DNA of 64,000 nucleotides from Xiphias gladius. Lineage: Eukaryota > Chordata > Actinopteri > Istiophoriformes > Xiphiidae. Positions 36,601 to 51,230 of this stretch are shown in pieces (the stretch's first letter is position 1; every line of letters starts with the position of its first letter). Under the pieces are notes generated by a model. That model ran no database searches and was not told where the DNA came from. It saw nothing but the letters and a program-made list of their open reading frames with translations. The translations under genes and the position numbers were made by a program. Where the stretch lies: assembly GCF_016859285.1 (NCBI RefSeq), contig NC_053401.1:12089161-12153160 (forward strand), in the 5' to 3' direction.

Positions 36601-38850
36601 TGAATTATCTGGGATAACAAAAACAAAAATAATAATCATAATAATGTCAATGATGAAACCTATTGTATCAGTTTTTTTATTTAGTGTTTGCACAGTCTAA
36701 TAGAGAGATGTGTGTAAGAAGCAGTGGGCAGGAGGGCGTAATGTGCTGGAAGAATGTAAACATTGTCTGCTCTGAGGACTGACTTCAAAGTCAGACTTTG
36801 GCAACCTCCTCTCAGCGGTGGTGCACCGCCTTGACCAATGAAAAGTGAAAGTGAATGTTCATCCACGGTCTACAGTCTCTTCCTGAAAACCAGTCTTTGA
36901 AGTCACAGAATGGATCTGATTGACTTATGGAGAAGTAGACACATACAGAATCTCTCAATTTAGAGAGAGGGGTCTAGCGAGAGGTCTAAAGAGTATTTGC
37001 TCTCTTTCCTTTGTACAGACTGGTTTCACACACGTTCTAAAAATTAACTAGAGGAGAGAAAGACCATGATAAATAATCTTTGGTCTTTATGTGACAGGTG
37101 AGAGCGCAAGGTGTTTCCCAAGCGCTTATAACTGAAGTATATGATCATGCAGACGTGTAGTTTACAGTTCAAGTGGAGATGCTCAAATTTTAAATTAAAA
37201 TCGTGTATAAAAAGTAAATATATTAATTGCTTAGTGATGAGGAAAATTACTGAATTAAAACCAAATATTTTAATTTTTACTGGTAATGCAGATAATATCT
37301 GCTATAAAGATGTTACAAATGTCATGTAAAGGCAATAAATTACTCTTGGGAATGCCATTTCATATCCGTTTGCACCAGTAGACTACATGGATATTCATTA
37401 GATCTTGCAAGCATCAACAAACAATATAAGAATTAAGATGCGACTCTGTCCTGTAAGCATTCACATTACATATTATAAAGAAGTTTTCTGGGATCCAAAT
37501 CATATGTTTTTGTGCATGTTATTTCTTTATGCTAAAAGATGAATCTCTGCTAATGTCTGTTTTTCTTTTACCCTCAAATACTGATGTCTCAAAAATCCAG
37601 TATTAGTCAGGCTCTATTGCATGCTATCAAACAGCCACATCAGAACTTACAGAGTTTTGAGACAACTTTACACTTTCACTTACTAGTATATTGGCCAAAT
37701 TATTACTAGAAACTAGGCTCTAACACATTAATACATTGTTTGTATAGAGCTTCTTTATGTCACATTGCCCCAGTTTAAGCTGCCCCAGACATGCCTGTCT
37801 GTCTTATTTGCAGCGACTTGATCAAAGATCTGTTTAGGCATCAAAGATTGTCTTATATGAGATTAGTTGCTATATCATCATTATTATTATTATTACCTGA
37901 GGTAAAGAGAGGTAAATGTTAGTTATGGGTTTTAATTCTGTTATTTCTCAAGCAATAGCAAGTCAAATGCAGTTATAGTTGTCCAGAGGCTACATGTTGA
38001 GAGGTACGCTAAAATTTAAAGTGTCTGTATTTGCAGTATGATTAATGTATTATGTATAATCCATGGTATAATCCATCTACAAAGATGATAGAAGAAGATC
38101 AATAACCCTGTAATTCTTTTTCTCTTCTCTTTTATCTCTCTATTGTACTGTTTTTGGACTTTCAAGTGCAGCTTATTAAGTTTTTAGGGAACTAAAGCAG
38201 GGTTAAACTAAAGTGAAATATTGAAATATAAATTTCTATTTTATCTCATACACATTTTGCATGACTTCTTTAAAAAGCTAGGCAATATCAAAGTTCTAGT
38301 TTAATGATAGGAGTCAGAGCAAACAGTTGAGGAACAGCTGAACCGCACAGGTTTAGAATGCAGCTCTAAAGGGTGACCTCAGCTCTTCACACAAACTGAA
38401 TAGTCTCTGGAATAATGACCTTGTATTAGGAGTGTATGTTAAGAAGACTTTACTGGTGTGATCAGTGATAGAGGCTGGATCTCCTGAGTGTCTGAGCTCT
38501 TAATCATTATCTTGGCTCACTGACTCATGTCTTTAGCACTGGGAGCAAAAAAACTCTCGCAGCGGCCTTGTTCCCGACGCGATGGGACGTCGGGAGGGAC
38601 AATAAGAAAGAATTAGCGGTGAAAAAAGCAAATAAATTGGTGCTTCGATACATGACAGCGCAGCAACAAAGTCCACTGTGGATGAGAGGGAGAGCTAGAG
38701 ACATAGAGAGGAGGAAGGAGAGAGATAGGCCTTGATGAAAATAAATAGTGGAGCTCAAAGGGAGGCAAGGGTTGAGCGGATTGGAGGTGATGATGAGTGG
38801 AGAGCTGTACAAAGCTGTACATCTATGGGAAAGGTTTTAATGAGGCCAAC
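33641..38850. other. Gene desert, no gene seen
   Basis: AT-rich sequence without supported genes, RNAs or clear repeats other than short A/T runs. Small open frames (60-80 codons) are spread on both strands at the rate expected by chance. Confidence 0.4.
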
Positions 38851-38856
38851 GTCACT

Positions 38857-38899
38857 GTGTGTGTGTGTGTCTGTGTGTCTGTGTGTGTGTGTGTGTGTT
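38857..38899. repeat. (GT)n microsatellite with CT interruptions
   Basis: GT run interrupted twice by a C, giving GTCT words. Frames across it are artefacts on both strands. Confidence 0.92.
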
Positions 38900-41800
38900 T
38901 TCTCATCTGTGACACAGACACTCCGAAAATCCTCAGCAATGATACTCCAAACTTCCTGTCTCCACGTGGGTGGGTGAGGGTTTGTGTAAGTCTGTAATGT
39001 GGACAGACAGACAGACAACTTGGGATTACCCGCACAATTTACGTTGGTTTTTACTGTTATATGTTACTCACCTAGAGGGAATTTGTCACGGCTGACAAAT
39101 AAACTAGTCAGACCCCAGAGACATTAACCAGGCCTGAAGCGTAAGCAATGCAGCACGATCGCCTGTTGTCTTTCAGCAACAACGAGGCTTTTTATAGCTG
39201 TAAACCCTACGAGAAGCAGGAGGCCTTTAGATAACCGTCACTTCTCAGTGGGAATAAAATGAAGTCAAACACGGGTAACACTTGTTGAACAACGAGGGGA
39301 TCATTAGGTGTTGGTCTCGTGAGTTCAGGACATCACAGTCACACTGTTTATAGCATTATGTGGTCATTCAGCAGACAGTCAATACTGAGCCGTGCTGGCT
39401 GGGGTAAGCTAATTAAGGGGAGGAGAACACCAGAGACTCTCAGGACAAGCCTCCCAGTCAGGATTTACATTAAACCAGATTATGTCTTAAATGGCTTCCT
39501 AAATTTTGATTAGAGACTTCTTGACTTTGGAATCCTGGACTACGTTTAATGAGATTAACTACAACAACCAATGTTAGTCCTTAGTAATCAGAGTATGGGA
39601 ATGCTGCCTCGGCCTGAGGGTGCTCATTAAAGGAACACATTACCGACAGTCAATAGTTTGGTGGAAATGGGGAAATAAAGACGGACGAAATAATAGAAAT
39701 AGAAAAAAAAACACACACACACACACACTCATTACTAAAAAACACACACACAATAAAAAAGGCTTTACAAGTATTATGCTGATTAACAACAACACAAAAT
39801 CACTATAGATAAGAAATTAGTAAAGTATATTAGAGTATCACTCATCTCTCTAATGGATTCCTTTTACAATCTGTATAAGGAATGTTGAGATCATGGTTAA
39901 GGATGAGCTTAATGCAAGAGGATTAATGCAGCCATAAATTTTTCCCGTATTGTAAATTTTTCATGTGAATACTGTACCAATAAAAACAAGGAACAATTCA
40001 ATTAAAAACCAGAGTTTTAGAAACTAAACTTGTGAATTTCAAATTCCAGAGCCACACATCTCGCAACAAAGGGTTGACTGAATTACAATTGGAAGCAGTT
40101 GCTTCTTCCAGTGTTGCCAACATTGGATCAACAATCCTCATTTATAACACTTTTACACACAAACCCTGTGTGGGACCTGAGATAATGAACATTGGTTCAG
40201 TTTGCGATCTGCGTTTAACTGTTCACACCAGACTGCTGGTTTTGGGTAAATATGTGGCTATGACCCTTAACTCAAGTAAACCAAAGTAAATTGCAATGTT
40301 TTACACTGGAGATGATAACTAGAAGTGGTTAAACCTATAGTTATTATAAAAACCTGTGTTCATTGTTCATACGAAAGCTCAGACTGGTCTTAAACCCAGG
40401 TTGGGAGAGTTTTAAGTTTTCCACAAGCCATATGTCAGTGACAGTTGTGCCTCTCCATGGCCAGTGGTCTTATTATTCCAATCAAAGTCCCTTATGTCAA
40501 GATGCTTTATGTCACCCGAACATGAGAAAATATTAAATTTAATTTCATTAAAATTACAGCGTAACACAATTACAGCAATAACCACATTCTATTTTGAGCC
40601 ATATCAATCAAATACATTTTCTGTGTTGATGCATACAATAAAATAATAATATCAAATTAAATGGTTCAGTATTGGCAGTCAAACTCAAATGTATGAAATT
40701 TAAATATAATGACTGAAGGTATGTATTTTATTTCTGACCCTGAGCCATTTGACCTAACTACACACATTATGGGTTAGTAATGGTGCTGGGTAACTGGGTG
40801 ACAAAAGCCTGGTTGAGTGACATTCCCATACCCATAAAACAAAGCCAGTCAAGCCCGTTAATTGTTATTTAAAAAAGATGCTCTGCTCATGGGCTAACAG
40901 AGAGGCTCACAAATCACAGACAAAGACTCAGGCCAAACTCACACAAACAAACCGGTTGTTCCAAATGACCATTCTTGTAGGAATGCAACTAGGTGGACAA
41001 AAACCCCGTCTCTACGTTTACAAAAACCTGTTCTCTCATGCCCGGTCCACGTCATCAACACATTTTTACACAGTGCCTAGAACTGCCTGGCAAATTCTGC
41101 AACGGAGGTATTCTGCAATGTTGGTGACAGAATAAAGTCAATTAAATGCTGTTTGCACCATGCTTGGACAGCCAGGCAGCCATATGCCTTGCCAATTAAC
41201 CTCGCACATAAGGAGAGAGAAGGAGAAAGAAGAGAGAGAGAGGCAGAATCTAGACACCGAGATTATAATCACACATCTTCTTCTTTTTTACCTAGCTTCT
41301 CTTTGTGTTCAATCAGTTCTGCATAGTAGCAAATGTACAAGACTCCTATTTTGCATGTATTCTCCATTAGTACTCCAGTGGCAGTGACAGCTAATTTGCA
41401 CTCAAATATCGTAATTTAGATATGAAGTACTTACTTACTTGCATACTTGTGCCCTTGGCTCCCCTTGGGACCATCGGCTGTTGATGACTTTTCCCCATCT
41501 AATGCAGTTCTGGGCAAGTTTCCTTTAGAAAGTGGGTAATTTTGAAAGTTGTCAAATCTGACAGCAGACATCGAGGCTCCCGGGTAGAAAGTAAAAAAAA
41601 AAGAGCTAAGACAAAGTCAATATAGTTACTGTACTTCTTTGGGTATCTATTTATGGTAAATACGTCATTTGGAGGCAGAAGGAAAGGACTCTGCTATAGA
41701 TGGCTACAGTGAATATTAGTAAGTAGTCTGGACATGACAGACATACCACCCTGTGGCTAATATGTGCTGATGTGGTTCAAAATCTGCAAAGTGTTCCTTT

Positions 41801-42130
41801 AATGTTTTGATATTGGCCGGCTTTTAGGATTAGCAACCTGACAAACTATGGCTTTGTAACCATTTTTACTGATGAATGTACCTGACTGTAAATGTATTCA
41901 AATCGGCAAATTCACAAACACACACACAACCACATCCACCCATGCATCTAACTTCTGCCCTCTCATCTCCCTCTCCTTAACAAGTTAATCACTGCAGGGC
42001 TCCAGTCTGTTTCCATTTTTTATGAGTGCATGAGTTAAAATTTCACGTGGTTGCCATTGGTGACCATTAGGCTGTTTTGGTGCCCCATTGGCATGGTCAC
42101 TGTGTTAAACTGAGTTCCTGCCTGCTTCTT
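38900..42130. other. Gene desert with one higher-complexity block
   Basis: No gene. The block at about 39090-39480 is richer in GC and less repetitive than its surroundings. It has no long open frame and could be a conserved non-coding element. (CA)n tracts lie at 39711-39730 and 39740-39752. Confidence 0.35.
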
Positions 42131-42229
42131 TTCAGCGGTTAGATGAGAGTAATCACTCAACGGAGGAAAATGAAGTGGTCATCACGTTCAACACTGCCTA
42201 TAACAGCAAAAGAAGAACGGCAACCAAAT

Positions 42230-42300
42230 CATGTGCTGGTGCGACCAACTGAGAAAGTTGGTAGCATTGGTTGTGCTACCAAGTTAGTCTGGAGTACTGA
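42230..42300. repeat. Inverted-repeat fragment, transposon-like
   Basis: TTGGTAGCA at 42258-42266 and its reverse complement TGCTACCAA at 42274-42282 flank TTGGTTG. GTGCGACCAACT upstream is a further imperfect match. It resembles debris of a DNA transposon; the family was not identified. Confidence 0.4.
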
Positions 42301-42395
42301 GAAATTCAAGACTAAATCATGATTTAATAAGGATTATGTAACAATTTCATTACTTAATTGTTGTTTCTTTTTTTCTTTTTTTCTTTTTTCCTTAG

Positions 42396-42639
42396 ATACG
42401 GTTCCGGGTTGTCAGAAATGTTCCAGTCGTACTCCAGCCCAAACAACCAGTGGGTGATTAGTCAGAGAGATGATGGACAGGGTTTATATAATTCTGGACC
42501 ACACCCACATAGCTGGCCTCAATTCCATCCCGCTTGTCCCTCCGGCACTGTTCATCATTCTCGCTCCCAGTGTCCCTACGGTGGAGCCTACACCAGAGCA
42601 CAACCCCCTATTTGGCACCAATCCGAAAACATATGGAAG
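42396..42639 (+). other. Exon-like open block, unrecognised
   Basis: A strong polypyrimidine tract and CCTTAG acceptor (to 42395) precede a 244-nt block that is open in one frame throughout. A GTAGGT donor follows at 42640. The frame starts YGSGLSEMFQSYSSPNNQW and is rich in Ser, Pro, Gln and His. I cannot match it to a protein, and found no partner exons. A second frame (from about 42463) is also open and reads DHTHIAGLNSIPLVPP, which weakens the coding case. Confidence 0.2.
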
Positions 42640-45600
42640 GTAGGTAGACACAACAGAATATCATGGTAACACTGTCCTATTCAGAATGTTGAAAATAAAT
42701 TAATAAATCACAATCATAATTATTGATGACTCAATTATGTGAGGGTCTACAGGGTGCTTTGAGCTAAATGCGGAAGTTTGCATGCTAACATGCTTTCAAT
42801 TACAGTATTGATGGTTCACCAATATTAGGTATCCATCTGTGTTATACTCAAATATTATTTTACATTTATATTAATGCATCAAATTCCAGGAAATTAAAGT
42901 ATAATGATACAGTTCCATTGTTCTAAAGATCAGAACAAAATCTTATATTAATATATTTCTATATGCCCATAGTTGGTATGTCCCGTGTCAGTTTTTTTGT
43001 ACATTTAACTCCCTTTGTTCCTCTCAGTCTCTTCACATTGAATTTATAATGCAGCAGACAAAAGCTGTGATTGTTATATCAACACCTAACACCTCCTGTT
43101 TAAAAGACCTACTATCAATATCAATGTTCTTGTCCACATGCTTCCCCTAATAGCCCATACATCACCACAGGTATATAAATGCTAAACTGTCGGGTTGAAA
43201 AAATGTTGTCACATGTTTAATTGCAGAGTTCCATCAAATGCATCAGCTGTCATAAATATGAAACCACACCAGGTCGTAAACACAGCAGGCCTCCTCTGGG
43301 GAACCTCCTCCTGCCTGCTGCATGTAAACAACATCAATGACACATTTTAGCCTATTCATCATAGCTGTTTAGAGGCGTTTGAAAAAGGGTTAATGAAACA
43401 GGGATGTGATCACTGTTATACATTTTATTGATATTGGTCTTTTCAAATGCTACTTACAGTGGTAACAGGTGTCTTCTTACAGTATATGTGTAACCATCTG
43501 CCTCTTAATTACATTCTGTTACTACATTGCTGTTGTTCACACACGTCAGGAACCATTTGAATGAACTCTGTGTTTTAGGGGACATTTCTTTTGACTTCGA
43601 TCTCATTGTCCAGGCAACTAAAAACCCCCACACACAATGTGCTGACAGATCACTGAGCCATAACTGGCTCCTGCAATTACTTTATGCCATTGGATGTATG
43701 CATACTGTTGTGTTTTGTTTTTTGTATTTTTATTTTAAGATTGCACAAAGATTGCAGGTCTCACCTGGGATTTAAAAAAAAATCACAACTATTTTCCAGC
43801 ATTGCTCTGATGCAAAAGTGAGACTGAATTTTTTATGTTTGGGATATGGTGAGGCTATTGTGAGTAGAGCCAAATAACTCCCAGATCGGCTGTCTCTTAG
43901 GCTTTAGGGAGGGAATTTCTGGAAAGGAGATATGAATCAGACTTTTAGAGGAGGAGGAACAGAAAACATCCCTCCATTAGATGGATGACTGATAGACTTC
44001 AAAGCATTGTTACAGTATGTTTTTCACTTCTGGAGGAGGCCTTTCATGTGCCAAAGTTGGTCTTGTGTTTGATGTGCGTGTTTGTGTGCATGTGCAAATG
44101 CACGTGAGTGTTTGTGAAGTCAATATCTCTCTCAAGGTACAAGTTGGCCCCTTCAGTACAAGAGGAAGAGTGGTTAGGTAGATGCAGGTGGAGGCGGTGG
44201 CATAAGGAGGGGGTAGATTCCTTCTCCAAATTAAAAGAACAAAACTTACTAGCACTCTGTGGCCTCGAGAACTGTCTCTATAGTGCTTTTATGACAAAAG
44301 AAGCGTGACTGAACTCCACATTTCAAATACTAATTTCTTGTCTTCCCAGACTTGAAAGGTGCCCATTAAACTACCTATGTCCTATCCATTTCCTGAGAAT
44401 ACATATTAAATTCATATTTGATCTAATATGGTGATAAAAACCACAGTGTCTCAGTACACTGAAATGGCTTTCTGCGGAGAATCATAGGTAAGGATAGTTC
44501 TAACATTCTCGAGGTTTTTTATGATATAGCTTGCTTTAAGTATATAATATCCTCAGTATGCTCACTTAAATTGCACAAACAGTGTCATGTTAGGCCCGTA
44601 GTATGATCCAAAATCAAATCTGATGTGTTCTGAAAATGCTGTCAATACAACATTGTGGATAAATGCCTCTATACACACTACAACTCAAGGGTTGTTTGTC
44701 TAATATCCATTGCAGAGCCTGTGAGTCATGGTGGAAACAGACACATAACTTTAGCGTGTTATTGCGAAAATTTCCACAAATTCAACTTGCCAGCTTGTAT
44801 GCACTGTGGCAATCAAAGACAAATGCAGTGGCTTGACAAATGCCTTTTGCCTGTGAATTTCATTCCTGTTACAACAAAAGATCATTTAAAACCCTTAACT
44901 GTGAAGACCCATCGTTTTGCACTGTGGAATTTTTGATTGGAGATTGAAGTGTGATAAAATGGCTGATTCACGTTGGAAACCCTTTCTCGGCCCATCCATA
45001 AGGTCAACTACAGCTCAGTGACAGACAGGGGGAGAAGTGAGATGGTGTGTAAAGCAGAAAATGGTCAAAAAGTAGTGAGAAAGAGGCGCAAATTGCAAAC
45101 ATTTTGAGGGGGAAAATATGGCAGAGAAAACAGCCCAAGTAAAAGGGAAGGAGCCATGACTCAACCAAGACTGGTGTGGAGGAAGCAAAGAGAAGAAATA
45201 GGTGGAATGCATGAGACAGAGAGAGCAAAGAAAAAAAGAGGAGGGTGTCAGGGCAGCAGGGACACTGGCAGGCCAAAGCATGGGAGAGCAGCGGTGATTG
45301 GTTTGGACCACCCATCTGGACTGGCTGAGCGCCTGGGCAGGCTGGACTGCTGTTTGCCTGCTGGACTGGTATGCATGCATGAATGAAGGAACAGAGACAG
45401 ATAGAAGACCTGTGTAATAATTCAGATAGATGGAACAATGTGGTATCAAAGCTGAACTATACATAGGTAAGGTACTGCAGTAAGGAAGCTAATAAATACG
45501 GCTTTTTATTAAGCTGTTGGCATGGAACTGTCATTAACGTTTAAAGGAAACAGTGTTCTTTTATATTCAATAATACTTTAATGGTCTTTTCTTTTAGTAG

Positions 45601-48600
45601 AGCTTTGTACCACTACAGTGTGCTGGAAGTCAGTTAAAAAAAATCTTCACATTCCACTCTCCACCAAGAAAAGTTAGCAGTTAGAAGTTCTCTGAAATAT
45701 TCAGGGCCTTGAAAAACAAGATGAAACCTACATTATCAGGGAAAAAAAGGATCAGGAGTCAAAATTCCAAGCATGGAAAAATGATGCTATCTTTATTCTA
45801 ATGGCTACATTTACATGAATGGTTTCCATGACATTATGTTTTATGGGGCCTGGCCTAATACATACTTACGGATCATATTTTAGATCAGTGGCAATAAACA
45901 TATTATTCCTTCCACAAGGAAACATCTATCACCATTTATATACTATTTTAACTATCTTTTGATGTTAGAAAGATAGATATGCCATCTTTTTTATATGATT
46001 GGGTGATGAAATTGCTTGTTTCAGAGAGATCTTTCTTAGAGGTCTTTCCCCTGACCCCTTCTGATACGTAAGGGTTATTTAAAATACTAATAGGATTAGA
46101 CAGAATAGCCCTCTTAATACTTCACGTTCGATTCTTTAGTGTCTCACACTGGACATAACTCCATCCTAACAACACACATACACACACATTACCACCCCTC
46201 TAGCTGACCCTTGACCTCTTCCTACGCCGATTTTTCTGACAACAGCAGAGATCAAGCCATTAGACTGTCCCCGATAATTGACACACAGAACAAAAACACA
46301 GACCACTTCTGGATAAAACATATCATAATCCCTCAAGGTGGGGGTGCAGGGGGGTTTCAAGGCCACCAAGACTGCTATTCATAGCATCCAGGGACATGGA
46401 GAGACCTCCGGGAAAGACATTGTGAGGTGTTGGTATGAGACTTGGTATGACGCCCCTGGGAAGAATGGTTATTAATAATGAAGAGGATTGACTACAGTCT
46501 AGGGCTTTTGTTACCATCTGTTAATACATTTGGAAACATATGCATGGCGTTGACTAATGCTTTCTTGATGCTGCTAGTTTGAAAAGTGACATGCTAATGT
46601 TATACCAAAAAATCTGTACAAATGCAGAGGAAAACAGCCATGTGCCAAATGACACCTGTGCACGGTAGCCGTGCAGATGGAGCAGCAGTCAGGGATCTGA
46701 TAGCATGTGAACATTGTGTGAAATAAAATGTGTGTATGTATATGTGTATATGTGTTCCCTTGATATGTTTTCTGGCCTTGTGTGTTTGGTTTCACATATA
46801 ACCAATATCACATTCTTTAGCCCATCATATAATCAGTCATATCTATGTTTGAAATATTATTTTGACTGTTCTGCTCTTTGCTTTAGAGAGAGGGTATTTG
46901 GGAAAAATATGCTGTACATACACATTCAAAACATTGAGGATGCACAGTTTTCCTTAGCGGCCCAATTTTAATGACACACTGCACAGCAGTGTATAACACT
47001 ATGCAATCCTGTCTCCTAAAAATTTTGTTAATTTATTACTAATTTGCAACAGCAAATATGTTTTAAAATACAATATCTGTTCGTAACGACTACATTATTG
47101 AACTTTTTTACGGTTATTATTAAGAACTGGCAGCATTTGGTTAAGGTTAGGGAAAGATTGTGGTCTGGTTTAATACTGAAAAGGTTAACAGTGACTTGAA
47201 ACATAGGGCGTTCATTAACTTTTACCCGAAACCACGATCTTATCCTTAACCAAAATGCTTTTGTTTCTTTTTCTCCGGAAGCAAACCCTGGGCTCTAGAA
47301 TCAAAACCCCGTGCTTTATGTACCCACCACCCACCCGGACCACCTCCCTGCAAGTCTGGCGCAGTACATAAATATAGGTCCTTCCTTCACTCAAAAAACA
47401 GTTGCGTTTGTCACCACAGTGTAACTGGGAAAACAAATTTGGTCCTATATAAACATAATTTCCTGGACACATTGTGGAGATTGCCAGGAAAACACTAGAA
47501 ATATGTTGTTTATGTTACAAAGTAATCTACCAGAAAGGCTTGCATGTATTTGATTGGCAAATCCACCGCCTTGCCTTATGATACTTCAGCTTTTTTTCTG
47601 GACGATTCTGAACTTTGCCTAAGTCTGAATTTTTATCTGCATTTTTTCCTTTCTGATTGGTATAGATACAGTCAGTGAGGGGCAAAGATTGGTACCTGAA
47701 TTCACCTCATCAGTTGATGGGAAATGGAAATGGAACCATTTTGGGCATTACGGTTTCACAATGTATAGCCTTCACCCGATTGCACCTTTACTGTTAGTGC
47801 TTCTAGTTTTTGCAATTACTTCAGGATGTTTTTTTGTTTTTTTTATGTTTTTGGTCACTCAATTCTTTTATCCTACATCAACTTATTATACAGTCTGTAT
47901 TCACAATCATATTCAGTAGCATACCTGCTTTATACAAAGATAAAAAACTAAAATTACATTCCAAAATGTTTCTTCATATCTCACATAGATGGATGGGATA
48001 AGCGTTCAAGTGATTAGGTTTTGTGTGGATAAGATCAAGCAGTAAAGCAATCAGTGAAAACCCTGGTAAAAGACCGTTTGTTTCCTTGTATTAAGAGACG
48101 ACTGTTAGTAATTACCTTAACAACATGGGCCTCATCAAGCCCCCTGCTATTTACTCCGACTCTTATCTATTCCCATCTCTTTACATTTACTTCATTCTTC
48201 CATTCGACCACCATCCCAAACATCTTCAGAATGGGTTCGTGTCCTGTGGCGGTGTTTTTGACTGCAGCCCTTCAGGCGTTTCTCACACTTTTCACAGAGG
48301 CATACCGGACTTGGGTGGCAAGATTTTGATTGTGACAGAAAGGATATACTGCTTGTGTTATGAATCACTGACAGAAACTGGAAGCTGACGCTGCACTCAT
48401 GCCATTTCAACAGAATGGGAAGAATGGAGAAACCTCACATTTTTCCACCTTGGGAGTGTTGACACATTATCCCAAAATGGTTACCTCTATTGCTAGCCTT
48501 GTAGTCACACCAGAAAAATAGAATTTAGGCTTAAGATATATATTTCTTAATCATGATGTGATTGTGGCATTATACTCATACACTGAACTCGAAGAACAAA

Positions 48601-48640
48601 TTAAAATCTTGTGAGTTCCTCATTCAAGTGCAATGTTCGC
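42640..48640. other. Gene desert, no gene seen
   Basis: AT-rich. Purine-rich stretches near 45010-45260 create long antisense frames of Ser/Leu/Pro character (45004-45464) that I regard as compositional. Nothing else is supported. Confidence 0.4.
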
Positions 48641-48649
48641 TATCCAAGC

Positions 48650-48960
48650 TAGGGCTGGGTATTTGACTGAAATCAATATTACAACATCAATGGGGATATT
48701 TTTCAGATATTTATATACATAACAATATATTAAATGTAAGCAAAATCATATATAAAATGATCAATATTGATGTTCACTGCAGTGAACTCTGTCACATTGT
48801 CATACATTTCAAAATAAGAACCTTACCATGCATAAAACAAAAGCTTCAACAACATATTTGTTCACTTTTAATTATGATGTGTAACAAAATAGCACAATAT
48901 GATCATAATATCACGATATGATTCCATAGAAAACTGATAAACAATAATATTGTATTAAAC
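48650..48960. repeat. AT-rich interspersed repeat ('gctgggtat...' family)
   Basis: Starts with AGGGCTGGGTATTTGACTG and continues with ATATT/ACGATAT-type sequence and CACAATATGATCATAATATCACGATATG. Sequences beginning 'agggctgggcgatat' are abundant in fish genomes as non-autonomous DNA transposon remnants. The call is by recall. Confidence 0.45.
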
Positions 48961-50860
48961 TTCCTGACATCTATCTTTACATTTACAGAACATCAGGACG
49001 ATACTTCTTAAAGATTTAGTTCCTATTTCAACAACACACAAAGTAGCTAGTATACCTGCAACCTTTTGGTTCACTAGTGCCACACTTCCTTTGCTACAAA
49101 TGCAGGACTAAAAGCCATGCATCTAGTACAGCTATTCATCCAACCATTCAACTCTGGCCATCACTGGGACCACTGCATACTCCATAGCCTTTATAAGATT
49201 AATGCAATGGATGGAGCAGGTGTCTGCCAAAATTCCATTCCTATTTAAACCTCCAGGCCCATACCAGCAAACTAATCCTATTAGGCCTAATTGAGTGAAG
49301 TCGACAGTCTTTTTCAGTTAAACTAAGTTCACGCACTAATAGGATTCAAAAGGGGGCAAAAAAAGGTACAATGTGTAGAGAGTAGTAGTGTCAGTGTGTG
49401 ACTGGGGGAGTGGACAGGTTGCATCAGGGAGGAGGTAAACAGGGACTGTTTGTTGAGACCAGTAGAGGCTTCCCGCTGGGTTTGGGGATCTGTATTTAAA
49501 GAAGAGGGAGGGAGTGGGCTGGAGGTCTCCCTGGAGGCTAGATAAGCTCAGAAGGGGGGACAAGGGCAACAAAATTAGTATTTGGGAACCCCTAGTGTGT
49601 TTGTGTGTATCTGTATGTGTGTGTTTATGATCCACGTGTAATAAACTGTGGGATGTATGAAAATATCCAGTGTGTATCCTTGTATATCAGATCAAAGAGA
49701 TTAGAAGATTTACATTTTATGTATATATATCACATTTATCTGTAAGTGTGTGTGAGTTTGGGTGGGAATGTACTGAATGCATAAATACTGTCACCTAACT
49801 ACGCTGTAACATCATAGGAAACACTGATAGAACAATGTACTGGCAAAGTGGCAGAGGAAATGAAAAAAATAATGTGGTTTAAAAGCATTAGTGAAATTGA
49901 TCTTAATCTTGCAGACATTCATCTGATTGTGGATTTGCGTTGGAAAGTCAAAATAGAGGGACATATTAAATTCATTAAGCATATCATAGGGCTAATGTGA
50001 TTTTTGTCAATGAAATTTTCATTGTAAAACAGGGAATGCAACCTAGGAAAAAGGCTGTAACTATTTTTTCAACGGGTTTTTATTTGAAAGATGACATGTT
50101 CATACGGCAGATATACACAAAACATAGACAATGATGTGCACTGCAAATACGCCTAACTTTCTTTGACTTTTTTATGGGACACATAAGAGCCAAACCAGCA
50201 CTTTCATTCTCAGTGCTTTTACAGATATCTATGCTTCCATCAAAAACTTCCTAGTTGGAAAGCGACCACAAGATATGATCTACAGTGAAACGTCCTCAAG
50301 CCAAAAGACAGTAGGAAATGCCGGGCTAGGCCTTAAAAGAAAAAAAAAAAAAAAGCATGTCACATCATTGAATCCTTCTTGTATTTGGCTTGTGGCTACT
50401 ACATAATCTTATCAAGGTCCTTTGTTAACGTCTCTCCCCCTTTGTCCCCTGCAGAAAGACAAGATCAGCTGTTGTGATAGGCAAACCTTCACACAGTCAC
50501 ACACACACACCAAATTAAGGAGGTCAGAATGGGACACAGTGTTTAGCCAGTGGCGTCAGTGACACAGACATGGCCTGAGGACCTAATCTTTCAGGGTTGC
50601 CCATAGCCAAAGGTGCTACAAGGGACTTCCTTTGAAGAAAACACATCCAAAAGGACTTGAGAGACAAAAGGTTAACATAGGCTTTCATTGATCTTACATG
50701 GCCTTCTTTCTTGAAAGACAAATAGGCTACAAAGGGATTGAAGGGACAGCTGACATCTAACTGGAAGTGAGAAAGTAAATGTTATCTAGGTTTTTAAAGT
50801 CATAGCACTGAGTTAATAGATTGATAATGATTTCTTTATTACATGAGACTGATTTCTCAT
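48961..50860. other. Gene desert, no gene seen
   Basis: No coding or RNA gene supported. An A-run lies at 50340-50354 and a short CA tract near 50500. Confidence 0.4.
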
Positions 50861-50867
50861 AGTAGTG

Positions 50868-51230
50868 TTAATTTTGGCACCTCATTTTGTTTTAGTTTTA
50901 GTCTAAGTCTTTTGACCAAAATGTTAATTAGTCTCTATTTAGTTGTTTGATTGTTGTTAGTTTTAGCATAGTTTTAGTCAGCAAAAACAAAATCCACCAA
51001 TCAGCCACAACAGGAAAAATATATATATCGTTTTAGTTTAGTTTTTTCCCCCCAATTTCTATGCATTTTCATGGCTACAGCTGTTGTCAAGTGTTCTCAT
51101 CTATTGTGAGCTTAGCTCGTAGTTTTCATTTTCAAATGAAATGATGCAGTTTTGATCTTGTTTTTGTTGTGAAAAAAACAAAAGGTTGTGAACTAATATT
51201 TTTTATCATAGTTTTATCCGTGAAAGAAAA
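50868..51230. repeat. TTTTAGT-rich interspersed repeat
   Basis: Repeated TTTTAGTTTTAGTCTAAGTC and ACCAAAATGTTAATTAG words at 50868-51060 and a similar right part at 51120-51230. This pattern is a common fish DNA-transposon remnant as I recall it. It has no coding content. Confidence 0.5.

Noticed and set aside
45004-45464. Two overlapping minus-strand frames of 144-149 codons
   Set aside because: Both come from a purine-rich stretch of the plus strand and overlap in different phases; Leu/Ser/Phe-rich composition only.
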